DNA of 64,000 nucleotides from Pseudomonadota bacterium. GTDB taxonomy: Bacteria; Pseudomonadota; Gammaproteobacteria; Burkholderiales; Burkholderiaceae_B. Of this stretch, positions 8,686 through 17,747 are shown one piece after another. Under the pieces are notes generated by a model. It was not told the DNA's origin and did not search any database. It saw only the letters and a list, made by a program, of their open reading frames with translations. The translations under genes and the position numbers were made by a program. Position 1 is the first letter of the stretch. Each line of letters opens with the position of its first letter. Location of the stretch: assembly GCA_023439305.1 (NCBI GenBank), contig JAEXOO010000005.1, forward strand, positions 1-64,000, read 5' to 3'.

Positions 8686-9195
8686 TTAAGGCTGGGTGGA
8701 GGGCGGTGCGGCATCGTCGCTGCCGCCGGGGCTGGAATGGCCGCCGATGGGGCGTACGAACTGCTGCGTGCTTTGATTGGCGTCGGCCGGCGCTTCGCCA
8801 CGGCGCTTGCCGGTGTCGGCGCGCTCGAAAGGTTGGCGATCGGGCTGTTCATCGCCTTGCCAGCGAACCAGTGTGTCGCCTTCGAACCAGACGGTGAATG
8901 TGCGTTGTTCGGCCTTGCCGTAGCCGGGCTGGTTCAGGTAGGGGTAGTCCCAGCGGTCGGCGTGAAAAATGTCCTGCAGCGTGGGCGAACCCAGCAGGTA
9001 GCGTACCTGGTCGCGCGTCATTCCGGTTTGCAGGCGGGACACTTGTTCGGCAGTGATCCAGTTCCCCTGTTGAACGTCGGCGCGGTAGGGGAAGCCCCAT
9101 TTGGTGGATCCGCAGGCCGTCAGGGCCGCGGCCGCCAGGCTCGCCGCCAGTACGGCGCGGATGACAGGAGTGAATGAATTTGCCTTCTTCTGCAC
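8686..9195 (-). CDS. bamE: Outer membrane assembly lipoprotein BamE (OmlA/SmpA)
   Basis: Lipoprotein component of the BAM complex that inserts beta-barrel proteins into the outer membrane. The 169-residue product has a signal peptide with lipobox LTAC and the SmpA/OmlA fold signature LQTGMTRDQVRYLLGSP, then DIFHADRWDYPY. The C-terminal tail is Gly/Pro-rich and low-complexity. I chose the GTG at 9195 because AGGGG sits 6 bases upstream and it gives a compact Lys-Lys-started signal peptide; longer ATG-started forms would add an unlikely leader. Divergent from fur, as in other Burkholderiales. A TATGAT box lies upstream on the minus strand. Confidence 0.93.
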   Translation of the reverse strand: MQKKANSFTPVIRAVLAASLAAAALTACGSTKWGFPYRADVQQGNWITAEQVSRLQTGMTRDQVRYLLGSPTLQDIFHADRWDYPYLNQPGYGKAEQRTFTVWFEGDTLVRWQGDEQPDRQPFERADTGKRRGEAPADANQSTQQFVRPIGGHSSPGGSDDAAPPSTQP

Positions 9196-9327
9196 GAAAT
9201 GCCCCTGTTGGAATAAAATCGTTATCATATAAGGGTTTAGGAAAAAGCGCATGAATTGCGCTACGAAACGCCTCGGGCCGGGCTTGCCCTGAGCTTGCCC
9301 AGACCCGGGATCCTCCCCCATCAAGAT

Positions 9328-9335
9328 GCGATAAT
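9328..9335 (+). promoter_or_regulatory. Extended -10 element of fur
   Basis: TGCGATAAT (extended -10 form) ends seven bases before the fur ATG, which would put the transcription start at or next to the start codon. No Shine-Dalgarno is visible between the two, and I see no good -35. Confidence 0.4.
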
Positions 9336-9342
9336 TTTAGCC

Positions 9343-9798
9343 ATGAACGATCAAAATGAATTGAAAAACATGGGGCTGAAGGCGACTTTTCCGCGCCTGA
9401 AGATTTTGGACATATTTCGTCGGTCGGATCAGGAGGGCCAACGCCACCTGAGCGCCGAAGACGTTTACCGCCTGCTGATCGCCGACGAGGTCGACATCGG
9501 CCTGGCGACGGTTTACCGGGTGCTGACGCAATTCGAACAAGCCGGCATTCTTGTGCGCAGCCAGTTCGACGGCGGCAAGGCTGTTTTCGAACTGAACGAC
9601 GGCGATCATCACGATCACCTGATTTGCACCAATTGCGGCGTGGTGGAAGAATTTACAGACGTGCAAATCGAAGCCCGCCAGCACGAGATCGCCAAAGAGC
9701 ATGGTTTTGCGCTGGAAAGCCATACCATGCTGCTGTATGGCATCTGCCCCAAGTGCGCTCAGGCCGGCAAGCAGGCCAAGCCTGTGCTGCGTTCCTGA
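9343..9798 (+). CDS. fur: Ferric uptake regulator
   Basis: Fe(II)-dependent repressor of iron uptake, 151 residues, normal length. The DNA-binding domain contains LKATFPRLKILDIF and AEDVYRLLIADEVDIGLATVYRVL. The metal-binding region has DGDHHDHLICTNCGVVEEF, with the first CxxC, and ends with CPKC, the second cysteine pair. The start at 9343 (MNDQNELKNMGLKA) matches the family; an upstream in-frame ATG at 9256 would add a non-conserved leader overlapping the promoter. There is no ribosome binding site, so the message may be leaderless. A likely target in this window is the TonB receptor at 42-2276. Confidence 0.97.
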   Translation: MNDQNELKNMGLKATFPRLKILDIFRRSDQEGQRHLSAEDVYRLLIADEVDIGLATVYRVLTQFEQAGILVRSQFDGGKAVFELNDGDHHDHLICTNCGVVEEFTDVQIEARQHEIAKEHGFALESHTMLLYGICPKCAQAGKQAKPVLRS

Positions 9799-9916
9799 TT
9801 CGGCATACATCCGGAACGGCAGGAGCCTGACTCGGCTTCGGGGGCAGGGCAATGCCGTCAGTTCGGCTGGCGGCGTGTCCTGATATTGAGTTGTGTCAGT
9901 GCTGTGCCTATCCGAA

Positions 9917-9953
9917 AAAACCCCCCATGTTCCTTGTGAACATGGGGGGTTTT
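9917..9953. terminator. Bidirectional terminator between fur and recN
   Basis: A 15-bp perfect stem from AAAACCCCCCATGTT to its complement, with a 7-base loop, has A-runs on the left and T-runs on the right. It can end both the converging fur and recN transcripts. Confidence 0.9.
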
Positions 9954-9982
9954 GCGTTTGTTCTTGATGCGCGCAGGTCCGC

Positions 9983-11632
9983 TTATTGTTGGCGCTCCAG
10001 CATTTCACGGGCATGCTCGCGCGTGGTGCTGGTGATTTCCAGGCCGCCCAGCATGCGTGCGATTTCGTCCACGCGCTCGGACTCGTCCAAAGGACGTATG
10101 GAAGAAAAGGTCTGGCCCTTGACTGATTTTTTCTCGACTTTCAGATGATGGTCGCCGCAGGCGGCCACCTGCGGCAAGTGGGTCACGCACAGCACCTGAT
10201 GGCGCGCACCCAGCTCCTGCAGCAGCCGGCCCACGACTTCGGCTACGGCGCCGCCCACGCCGGTATCAACTTCGTCGAAAATCAAGGTGGGAACGCGGGC
10301 GGCCTGGCTGGCGATGACGGATAAGGCCAGCGAAATACGCGCCAGTTCGCCGCCTGAAGCAACTTTGGCCAGGGCGCGCGGGGTGACACCCTGGTGACCG
10401 GCCACGCGGAACTCGACCTGTTCCAGGCCGTGTGACTGCGCTGGGCAGGGCGTCAGGGAGACGTCGAAGCGCCCGCCCTGCATGGCCAGCGATTGCATGG
10501 CCTGGGTGACTTGCTTGCTCAATTGCGCGCTGGTCTTGCGCCGCGCTGCGCTGAGCTGCTGCGCCAAAGCGTCGTAGCGGGTCTGCGCCTGCAGTGCCTG
10601 TTCTTGCAGGGCCTGCAGATCGAAGGACTGCTGCACCTGTCGCAATTGCTCCTGCCATTGATCCAGCAGGGCGGGCAATTCTTCGGGCTCGGTCTTGAAT
10701 TTGCGTGCCGTGGAAAAAATAGCCGAAACGCGCTCTTCAGCCTGGGCCAGGCGTTCGGGATCCAGTTCCGTATCGCTCAGGTAGCTGTTCAGGTCGGAAA
10801 CTGCCTCGGTCACGGCGATACGCGCTGACTCCAGCGTGTCCACGATGGTTTGCAGGCCGGGGTCGTGGCGCAGCAGGGCGGCTATCTCGTGGGTGGCTGC
10901 ACCGAGCAGGCGCTGTACGGATGTATCGTCGCCATCCAGAGCCTGCAAGGCCTGTGCGCTGCCGTCAATCAAGGCCTGGGAATGAGACAGGCGGGTATGT
11001 TCCTGTTGAAGCTGCTCCCATTCCCCCTCGTGCAGGCCCAAGGTGGACAATTCTTCGACCTGCCATTCCAGTTGCTCTTGTTCGCGCAGGCGCTGTTCGG
11101 CGCTGTGGCTGGCCTGCTCGACTGCTTTGCGGGCCTGGCCCCACGCCTGCCAGGCTTGTGCCACTTGGCGAGCCAATGGCAAGTGGCCCCCCTGGCTGTC
11201 CAGCAGCTCGTATTGGCTGTGCGGCTGCATCAGGCTTTGGTGGGCGTGCTGGCCGTGTATGTCCACCAGTTGCTCGCCCAGTTCCCGCAGTTGGGCCAGG
11301 GTGGCCGGACTGCCGTTGATGTAGCTGCGGTTGCGGCCTTGCTGGTCGATCAGGCGGCGCAGTATCAGTTCGTCCGATGCCTCGAAGTCGCGTTCGATCA
11401 GCCAGTCGCGCAAGCCCGCAGGACAGTCGAACTGGGCGCTGATTTCCATGCGCGGGCAGCCCTCGCGTATGGCCTGGGCGTCGCCGCGCGAGCCCAAGGC
11501 CAGAGACAGGGCGTCGATCAGGATGGATTTTCCGGCGCCGGTCTCGCCGGAAAATACCGTGAAGCCGGTCTCGAAATCGATCGTGGCCTGATCCACGATC
11601 ACAAAGTCTCGAACGTGCAGGGTACGGAGCAT
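9983..11632 (-). CDS. recN: DNA repair protein RecN
   Basis: SMC-like ATPase that acts early in double-strand break repair. The 549-residue product begins MLRTLHVRDFVIVD and has Walker A GETGAGKSIL near residue 30, long central coiled coils, a signature region KVASGGELARISLAL and the Walker B stretch TLIFDEVDTGVGG near the C-terminus. The frame is open 43 codons further upstream but those overlap nadK and are not family-like; the ATG at 11632 gives the standard N-terminus. It lies 7 bases downstream of nadK, so the two form a nadK-recN operon, as in many Burkholderiales. Confidence 0.96.
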   Translation of the reverse strand: MLRTLHVRDFVIVDQATIDFETGFTVFSGETGAGKSILIDALSLALGSRGDAQAIREGCPRMEISAQFDCPAGLRDWLIERDFEASDELILRRLIDQQGRNRSYINGSPATLAQLRELGEQLVDIHGQHAHQSLMQPHSQYELLDSQGGHLPLARQVAQAWQAWGQARKAVEQASHSAEQRLREQEQLEWQVEELSTLGLHEGEWEQLQQEHTRLSHSQALIDGSAQALQALDGDDTSVQRLLGAATHEIAALLRHDPGLQTIVDTLESARIAVTEAVSDLNSYLSDTELDPERLAQAEERVSAIFSTARKFKTEPEELPALLDQWQEQLRQVQQSFDLQALQEQALQAQTRYDALAQQLSAARRKTSAQLSKQVTQAMQSLAMQGGRFDVSLTPCPAQSHGLEQVEFRVAGHQGVTPRALAKVASGGELARISLALSVIASQAARVPTLIFDEVDTGVGGAVAEVVGRLLQELGARHQVLCVTHLPQVAACGDHHLKVEKKSVKGQTFSSIRPLDESERVDEIARMLGGLEITSTTREHAREMLERQQ

Positions 11633-11639
11633 AGGGGCG

Positions 11640-12539
11640 TTATTCGTTTTCTTCGTTGGGCAGGGGCATGCGGTTCCAGTCCAGCTTGTGCCGCAGCGTG
11701 GAGAAGAAACTGTAACCCTTGGGGTGAATGAAGCGTACTGTGTTGCGCGCGCGGCGCACATCGATGCGATCGCCTTGCTGGCAATCCGACCAGGCCTGCA
11801 TGTCGAAGTGCACGCTGCCGCCTGACTCGACGCGGCCCAGGGCGGTGATGGTCAGGTTCAGGGTGCCGTTGTCAGGCAGGACGATGGGACGGTGCGACAG
11901 CGTCTGCGGCGCTACGGGCACCAGCAGAAAGGCATTGAGCGACGGATGCAGAATAGGGCCGTTGGCCGCCAGAGAGTAGGCGGTGGAGCCGGTAGGGGTG
12001 GATATGATCAGGCCGTCGGCGCGTTGACGATACATGAATACGCCATCCAGTTCGACGCGCAATTCGATCATGCCGCCGCGTCCCGCGCGATTGATGACCA
12101 CATCGTTCAGGGCCACGCCCGAATACAGCACCTGTTCGTCGCGTACAACTCGGCCTTCCAGCATGGAACGCTCTTCGATGTCGTAGTGACCGTTCAGCAC
12201 GCTGACCAGAGCATCGTTGGCATCGTTCAGAGGGATATCGGTAATGAAGCCCAGGCGTCCATGATTGATGCCGATCAGGGGCACTTTGCTGTGCGCCAAT
12301 TCGCGGGCCGCGCCTATCATGGTGCCGTCGCCGCCCATGACCACCGCCAGATCGGCGCGTGTGCCGATTTCCGCATAGTCGCAGATGGGGAACTCGGTGA
12401 TGCCGGTATTGCGCGCGGTCGCCGCTTCCAGCAGCACCGAACAGCCGGCTTTGACCAGGGTTTGAGCCAGCGATCGGACGGGCGCATCCAGGCCGGAATC
12501 CTGGTATCTGCCGACAATGGCGACCGTTTTGAAATGCAT
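11640..12539 (-). CDS. nadK: NAD kinase
   Basis: ATP- or polyphosphate-dependent kinase that makes NADP from NAD. The 299 residues include VVMGGDGTMIGAAR near 66, the family GGDGT motif, followed by GINHGRLGFITD. The second conserved block is GLIISTPTGSTAYSLAANGP near 177. Divergent from hrcA across a 187-base control region. Upstream of recN in a likely operon. Confidence 0.97.
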   Translation of the reverse strand: MHFKTVAIVGRYQDSGLDAPVRSLAQTLVKAGCSVLLEAATARNTGITEFPICDYAEIGTRADLAVVMGGDGTMIGAARELAHSKVPLIGINHGRLGFITDIPLNDANDALVSVLNGHYDIEERSMLEGRVVRDEQVLYSGVALNDVVINRAGRGGMIELRVELDGVFMYRQRADGLIISTPTGSTAYSLAANGPILHPSLNAFLLVPVAPQTLSHRPIVLPDNGTLNLTITALGRVESGGSVHFDMQAWSDCQQGDRIDVRRARNTVRFIHPKGYSFFSTLRHKLDWNRMPLPNEENE

Positions 12540-12605
12540 GGGGCGAAAACCTTATTGATTAATGAAATAATTGCGATAAATTGATTATAGAGTTGCTGCT
12601 ACAGC

Positions 12606-12629
12606 CTTGGCTGCAAGAATCTCCCCCTT
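12606..12629 (+). promoter_or_regulatory. Weak sigma-32-like promoter candidate for hrcA
   Basis: CTTGGC and CCCCTT separated by 12 bases resemble the heat shock consensus CTTGAA / CCCCAT imperfectly. It is much weaker than the sites before grpE and dnaK. The surrounding 12540-12726 region is AT-rich next to nadK and must hold both divergent promoters. No CIRCE inverted repeat was seen. Confidence 0.2.
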
Positions 12630-12726
12630 TGTCCAGCGCGGCAGGAAATTCATGCCGGCTTGATTTTCAGTCGGCAGTGAGCCGAAGGCGCAGCGTGGGG
12701 GCATTTTTTTAAGTGACATATGCGAC

Positions 12727-13740
12727 ATGGATGACAGAGCAAATGCATTGCTGAAAGTGTTGATCGAGCGATATATCGCCGACGGTCAACCGGTCGGATC
12801 CCGAACCTTGTCCACTGTCTTTGACTTTTCTCCCGCCACCATACGCAATGTGATGGCCGAGCTGGAGGATCTGGGGTTGATTCACAGCCCGCACACCTCG
12901 GCCGGGCGCGTGCCTACGCCCAAAGGCTATCGGCTGTTTGTGGATCGGTTGCTTGCTTCGCAGCGCTTTGAACGGCCCAACACGCAGAACCTGAGTCAGT
13001 TCCTGCCGTTTGACGAACCCAATCGCGCCGTCAGTTCCGCCGCGTCCCTGCTGTCCAACTTGTCCCAGTTCGCCGGCGTGGTGCTGGCTCCCAAGAAAGC
13101 GCAGACGTTTCGCCAGATAGAATTCATACGGCTTTCCGATAAGCGTGTGCTGCTCATCATCGTCACTCCCGACGGCGATGTGCAGAATCGAATCCTGTTC
13201 GTGCCGCGCGACTACCTGGAGCACGAGCTGGTCGAGGCCAGCCATTTCTTCAACCAGCATTTTTCAGGTTTGTCCTTCGATGCCGTCAAGCAGGCGCTGT
13301 CCCAGGAGCTCAGCTCCTTGCAGGCGGATATCTCCCGCCTCATGCAGCAGGCAGTGGATGCGGGCAGCCACCAGCCAGACAGCGAAGAGGCCGTGGTAAT
13401 CGCTGGCGAAAGCAAACTGCTGAACGTGACGGAAATGGTGGCCGACATGGATCGGCTGCGTCGTCTGTTTTCCCTGTTCGAGAAAAAAACCGACCTGTTG
13501 CATCTGCTCGATGTGTCCAGCCAGGCCGAAGGCGTGCAGATCTACATCGGCGGGGATTCGCAGCTGGTGCCGCTGGACGATGTCTCGGTGATCACGGCGC
13601 CATATGGCGTGGACGGCAAGGTCGTGGGCACGCTGGGGGTCATCGGCCCCTCGCGCATGGCATATGATCGGGTGATTCCGATCGTGGACATTACCGCTCG
13701 GCTGTTGTCAAATGCCCTGAGCCATCATTCGGCCGGCTAG
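12727..13740 (+). CDS. hrcA: Heat-inducible transcription repressor HrcA
   Basis: Repressor that binds CIRCE elements and is activated by GroEL. The 337 residues begin with the winged-helix domain (MDDRANALLKVLIERYIADG, then PATIRNVMAELEDLGLI and HTSAGRVPTPKGYR), followed by the GAF-like HrcA domain ending in the GVIGPSRMAYDRVIPIVD signature. It heads the hrcA, hemH, grpE, dnaK, dnaJ run. I see no CIRCE copy in the window, so its target here is probably groESL elsewhere, while grpE and dnaK have sigma-32 promoters. Confidence 0.96.
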   Translation: MDDRANALLKVLIERYIADGQPVGSRTLSTVFDFSPATIRNVMAELEDLGLIHSPHTSAGRVPTPKGYRLFVDRLLASQRFERPNTQNLSQFLPFDEPNRAVSSAASLLSNLSQFAGVVLAPKKAQTFRQIEFIRLSDKRVLLIIVTPDGDVQNRILFVPRDYLEHELVEASHFFNQHFSGLSFDAVKQALSQELSSLQADISRLMQQAVDAGSHQPDSEEAVVIAGESKLLNVTEMVADMDRLRRLFSLFEKKTDLLHLLDVSSQAEGVQIYIGGDSQLVPLDDVSVITAPYGVDGKVVGTLGVIGPSRMAYDRVIPIVDITARLLSNALSHHSAG

Positions 13741-13803
13741 CCTGGCCTGTCCAATGGCCGCGCGCCATTCCTTTTCGCGCCGGCCGACTTCTGTTTAAAG
13801 ATC

Positions 13804-14886
13804 ATGCCCAAGTTGCTTGCTTCCCCCTATCTGCCCGAACCGGCCGACGCCGATATGTTCAATGCCGATGCGCCTGTGCGCGGGGCCGGGCCGATCGGCA
13901 TTCTGATGATCAATCTGGGCACGCCCGACCAGCCCGATGCCAAGGCGATACGCCGCTATCTGGGCGAATTCCTGTCGGATCCGCGAGTCATTGAAATACC
14001 CCAGGCGCTTTGGCAGATCATTCTGCGATTGTTCATCCTGCCGCGCCGGCCGGCCAAACTGGCCCCGCGCTATCAGGATATCTGGCTGGCCGAAGGCGCC
14101 CCGCTGCTGGTGTGGAGCCAGGCGCAGGCAGATGGGCTCCAGGAGCTGCTGAGTGCGCGTGGACACGATGTGCGCGTGGAGCTGGGCATGCGCTATGGCA
14201 ATCCTTCCATTGCCAGCGGGCTGGACAAGCTCAAGGCGGCTGGTTGCGAACGCATTTTGGGCCTGCCCCTGTATCCGCAGTACGCGGCCAGCACCACGGC
14301 CACCGCCTTTGATTGCGTGGCGGCGCACTTGGGACGCCAGCGCAATCAGCCGGAGCTGCGCTTCATCAAGCGCTATCACACTCATCCGGACTACATCCGG
14401 GCTCTGGCCTCGCAGGTGCGCAGCCATTGGGAAGTGCATGGCAAGCCCGATCGCCTGCTGCTCAGCTTTCATGGCCTGCCGCGCCGTTGTGTCGAATTGG
14501 GCGACCCGTACTTGCGCGACTGCCGTGAAACCGCCGCTGCCTTGCGCGCCGAGCTGGACGAGCCGTCGGTGCCGGTGCAGATGTCTTTTCAAAGCCGTTT
14601 TGGCGCGCAGCGCTGGCTTGAGCCCTACACGGAACCCTTGTTGCGGCAATGGGGCAAAGAGGGCGTGGGCCGGGTCGATGCCTTATGTCCTGGCTTTTTG
14701 GCGGACTGTCTGGAAACGCTGGAGGAAATCCAGGTCGAATGTCGGGACGCGTTCCTGGAGGAAGGAGGACGCGAGTTCCACTATATTCCTTGCCTGAATG
14801 CCGACCCCGAGTGGATTGAAGGACTGGGCCGGCTGGCGGTGCAGCACCTGGGCGGCTGGCTGCCTAGCCGGGTCGTGCCGGCGTGA
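13804..14886 (+). CDS. hemH: Ferrochelatase
   Basis: Inserts Fe(II) into protoporphyrin IX, the last step of protoheme synthesis. The 360-residue protein carries GILMINLGTPDQPD near the N-terminus, RYGNPSI near 136, the ferrochelatase signature LLLSFHGLPRRCVE with the catalytic His near 222, and FQSRFGAQRWLEPYT. The late CPGFLADCLETLEEI contains the conserved Glu residues of the active site. Located between hrcA and grpE, a typical betaproteobacterial order. Confidence 0.97.
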   Translation: MPKLLASPYLPEPADADMFNADAPVRGAGPIGILMINLGTPDQPDAKAIRRYLGEFLSDPRVIEIPQALWQIILRLFILPRRPAKLAPRYQDIWLAEGAPLLVWSQAQADGLQELLSARGHDVRVELGMRYGNPSIASGLDKLKAAGCERILGLPLYPQYAASTTATAFDCVAAHLGRQRNQPELRFIKRYHTHPDYIRALASQVRSHWEVHGKPDRLLLSFHGLPRRCVELGDPYLRDCRETAAALRAELDEPSVPVQMSFQSRFGAQRWLEPYTEPLLRQWGKEGVGRVDALCPGFLADCLETLEEIQVECRDAFLEEGGREFHYIPCLNADPEWIEGLGRLAVQHLGGWLPSRVVPA

Positions 14887-14941
14887 GCCTGGTTTGCAGG
14901 GCGCTTCGCGGGCGCTGAGCCGGAAAAAAACAGATTCAGGT

Positions 14942-14969
14942 CTTGAACTGGGGGCGCATGCCCCCATTT
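14942..14969 (+). promoter_or_regulatory. Sigma-32 heat shock promoter of grpE
   Basis: CTTGAA (14942-14947), 14-base spacer, then CCCCATTT (14962-14969): essentially the consensus heat shock promoter. The spacer and -10 also form a 7-bp hairpin TGGGGGC/GCCCCCA followed by TTTT, so the same bases could act as the hemH terminator. Confidence 0.85.
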
Positions 14970-15006
14970 TCATGCGATCAACGATTTATGTAGTGGAGAA
15001 AGACGA

Positions 15007-15573
15007 ATGTCGACACATGCCGATCCCAACAAGCCCCTGGACGGGGAAGTGACGGAAAACACGCCTGAGCAGGACCAAGCGGAAGTCCTGGGTCAGCAGC
15101 CCGAAGAAAGTCCGGCCGACCTGGCCACCGAACTGGTACAGGCGCAAGAGAAAGTCTCGCAATACTACGATCAGCTGCTGCGCGCCAAGGCTGAAATGGA
15201 AAACATCCGCCGCCGTGCGGACGATGATGTGTCCAAGGCGCGCAAGTTCGGCACGGAGTCGTTTGCCGAAAGCCTGATTCCTGTTCGCGACAGCCTGGAA
15301 GCAGCCTTGGCCCAGACCGAGCAAAGCGTCGAAGCCTGGAAGGAAGGGGTTGAAACCACCTTGCGTCAGTTGAACAAGGCCTTCGAGCGCAACAGTCTGA
15401 AAGAAGTCGCCCCGGCTCCCGGCGACAAGTTCGATCCACATCTGCATCAGGCTATCTCGGCCGTGCCTTCGGAGTTTGATGAAGGCGCCGTGGTTCAACT
15501 GCTGCAAAAGGGCTATACCATTTCCGAGCGTGTGCTGCGTCCGGCCCTGGTGATGGTGGCTGCGGCTAAGTAA
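15007..15573 (+). CDS. grpE: Nucleotide exchange factor GrpE
   Basis: Co-chaperone that releases ADP from DnaK. The 188 residues have an acidic disordered N-terminus, a long coiled coil from about 45 to 100 (AKAEMENIRRRADDDVSKARKFG) and a C-terminal beta domain with the signature NPLEEVAP-like stretch FDPHLHQAISAVPS and GAVVQLLQKGYTISERVLRPALVMVA. GGAG precedes the ATG. It has its own sigma-32 promoter at 14942-14969. Confidence 0.97.
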   Translation: MSTHADPNKPLDGEVTENTPEQDQAEVLGQQPEESPADLATELVQAQEKVSQYYDQLLRAKAEMENIRRRADDDVSKARKFGTESFAESLIPVRDSLEAALAQTEQSVEAWKEGVETTLRQLNKAFERNSLKEVAPAPGDKFDPHLHQAISAVPSEFDEGAVVQLLQKGYTISERVLRPALVMVAAAK

Positions 15574-15637
15574 TGTTGTGCCCCCACGCTGCGACTTTGT
15601 TTCATTGCCGGCAGCGGTAAAAAAAACAACAGCGGCT

Positions 15638-15665
15638 CTTGAAATGCACGGACTGTTCCCCATAT
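15638..15665 (+). promoter_or_regulatory. Sigma-32 heat shock promoter of dnaK
   Basis: CTTGAA (15638-15643), 14-base spacer and CCCCATAT (15658-15665) match the heat shock consensus almost perfectly. dnaK therefore has a dedicated promoter about 50 bases upstream in addition to read-through from grpE. Confidence 0.87.
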
Positions 15666-15720
15666 GCATTTCATCGAACAATTTGCTTACGCAATCAATT
15701 TTTTAGTCAGGTAAAAAATC

Positions 15721-17646
15721 ATGGGCAAAATCATTGGTATTGACCTCGGCACCACCAACAGCTGTGTTTCAGTTCTGGATGGCGATCAGGTTCGTATTAT
15801 CGAAAATGCCGAAGGCGCTCGTACGACGCCTTCCATTGTGGCTTACATGCAGGACGGCGAAATCCTGGTTGGCGCACCCGCCAAACGCCAGGCAGTCACC
15901 AACCCTGCCAACACCATCTTCGCCGTCAAGCGTCTGATCGGCCGCAAGTTCACGGAAAAAGCCGTGCAGACGGATATCGATCACGTGCCTTACACCATCG
16001 TGGCAGCCGATAACGGCGACGCCTGGGTGGAAGCGCAGGGCAAGCAGCTGGCCCCTCAGCAGGTGTCGGCCGACATTCTGCGCAAGATGAAAAAGACCGC
16101 TGAAGACTATCTGGGTGAAGAAGTCACCGAAGCCGTGATCACGGTGCCGGCCTACTTCAACGACAGCCAGCGTCAAGCCACCAAGGACGCCGGCAAGATC
16201 GCGGGCCTGGAAGTCAAGCGCATCATCAACGAGCCTACCGCTGCGGCCCTGGCCTTTGGCCTGGACAAGTCCGAGAAAGGCGATCGCAAGATTGCCGTCT
16301 ATGACCTGGGCGGCGGCACGTTCGACGTGTCCATCATCGAAATCGCCGATGTGGACGGCGAAAAGCAATTCGAAGTGCTCTCGACCAACGGCGACACCTT
16401 CCTGGGTGGCGAGGACTTCGACAAGCGCATCATCGACTACATCATTGCCGAGTTCAAGAAAGAAAGCGGCGTGGATCTGTCCAAGGATGTGCTGGCGCTG
16501 CAGCGCCTGAAAGAATCCGCTGAAAAGGCCAAGATCGAACTGTCGTCCACGCAGCAGACCGAAATCAACCTGCCGTACATCACGGCGGACGCCTCCGGTC
16601 CCAAGCACCTGAACCTGAAGATCACCCGCTCCAAGCTGGAAGCGCTGGTCGAGGACCTGATCGAACGCACGATCGAGCCTTGCCGCGTCGCCATCAAGGA
16701 TGCCGGTGTCAAGGTTTCCGAGATCGACGACGTGATCCTGGTCGGCGGCATGTCCCGCATGCCCAAGGTACAGGAGCGCGTGAAGGAATTCTTCGGACGC
16801 GATCCTCGCAAGGACATCAACCCCGACGAAGCGGTTGCTGCCGGCGCCGCCATCCAGGGCTCCGTGCTCTCGGGTGACCGTACCGACGTGCTGCTGCTGG
16901 ACGTGACTCCTCTGTCCCTGGGCATTGAGACCCTGGGCGGCGTCATGACCAAGATGATCCAGAAGAACACCACGATCCCGACTCGTCATTCGCAAGTGTT
17001 CTCTACGGCTGACGACAACCAGCCTGCCGTGACCATCAAGGTGTTCCAGGGCGAACGCGAGATCGCCGCCGGCAACAAGGCATTGGGCGAGTTCAATCTG
17101 GAAGGCATTCCGCCTGCAGCGCGCGGCCTGCCGCAGATCGAAGTCACTTTCGACATCGACGCCAACGGCATTCTGCACGTGTCCGCCAAGGATAAGGGCA
17201 CCGGCAAGGAAAACAAGATCACCATCAAGGCGAACTCCGGTTTGTCCGACGAGGAGATCGAGCGCATGGTGAAGGACGCGGAAGTCAATGCGGCCGAAGA
17301 CCACCGCATCGCCGAGCTGGCTGTGGCCCGTAACCAGGCGGAAGCGCTGATCCACTCCACCCGCAAATCGCTGGGCGAGTATGGCGACAAGCTGGATGCC
17401 GCCGAGAAAGAAGGCATCGAGACCGCCATCGCCGACCTGGAGGAAACGCTCAAGGAAGGCGACAAGGAAGCCATCGACGCCAAGGTTGAAGCTCTGGGCG
17501 TGGCCTCGCAGAAGCTGGGCGAAAAGATGTACGCCGACATGCAGGCTCAGGCCGCTGCACAGCAAGGTGCTGAAGGCGCCGCGCAGCAGCCCGCCGACGA
17601 GAACGTGGTCGACGCCGACTTCAAAGAAGTCAAGCGCGATCAGTAA
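15721..17646 (+). CDS. dnaK: Molecular chaperone DnaK (Hsp70)
   Basis: ATP-driven Hsp70 chaperone, 641 residues, normal length. All three family signatures are present: IGIDLGTTNSCV at residues 4-15, VYDLGGGTFDVSII near 194 and VILVGGMSRMPKVQE near 338. The linker VLLLDVTPLSLGIETLGG leads into the substrate-binding domain, and the tail ends in the typical disordered NVVDADFKEVKRDQ. It lies between grpE and dnaJ with its own sigma-32 promoter. A long open frame on the opposite strand is only a codon-bias shadow. Confidence 0.99.
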   Translation: MGKIIGIDLGTTNSCVSVLDGDQVRIIENAEGARTTPSIVAYMQDGEILVGAPAKRQAVTNPANTIFAVKRLIGRKFTEKAVQTDIDHVPYTIVAADNGDAWVEAQGKQLAPQQVSADILRKMKKTAEDYLGEEVTEAVITVPAYFNDSQRQATKDAGKIAGLEVKRIINEPTAAALAFGLDKSEKGDRKIAVYDLGGGTFDVSIIEIADVDGEKQFEVLSTNGDTFLGGEDFDKRIIDYIIAEFKKESGVDLSKDVLALQRLKESAEKAKIELSSTQQTEINLPYITADASGPKHLNLKITRSKLEALVEDLIERTIEPCRVAIKDAGVKVSEIDDVILVGGMSRMPKVQERVKEFFGRDPRKDINPDEAVAAGAAIQGSVLSGDRTDVLLLDVTPLSLGIETLGGVMTKMIQKNTTIPTRHSQVFSTADDNQPAVTIKVFQGEREIAAGNKALGEFNLEGIPPAARGLPQIEVTFDIDANGILHVSAKDKGTGKENKITIKANSGLSDEEIERMVKDAEVNAAEDHRIAELAVARNQAEALIHSTRKSLGEYGDKLDAAEKEGIETAIADLEETLKEGDKEAIDAKVEALGVASQKLGEKMYADMQAQAAAQQGAEGAAQQPADENVVDADFKEVKRDQ

Positions 17647-17670
17647 TTGCGAGCCTGAATAAGGTCTCTG

Positions 17671-17710
17671 GCCCGATTTCCGGCTTCGCGCTGGAAATCG
17701 GGCATTATTA
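17671..17710 (+). terminator. Hairpin between dnaK and dnaJ
   Basis: An 11-bp stem GCCCGATTTCC/GGAAATCGGGC (17671-17681, 17693-17703) is followed by ATTATTATTC. The imperfect U-tract suggests partial termination, which would give more DnaK than DnaJ from one transcript. Confidence 0.65.
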
Positions 17711-17747
17711 TTCTTATCAGCGGCGCCTCGTGCGTCGTTAAGCAAAA

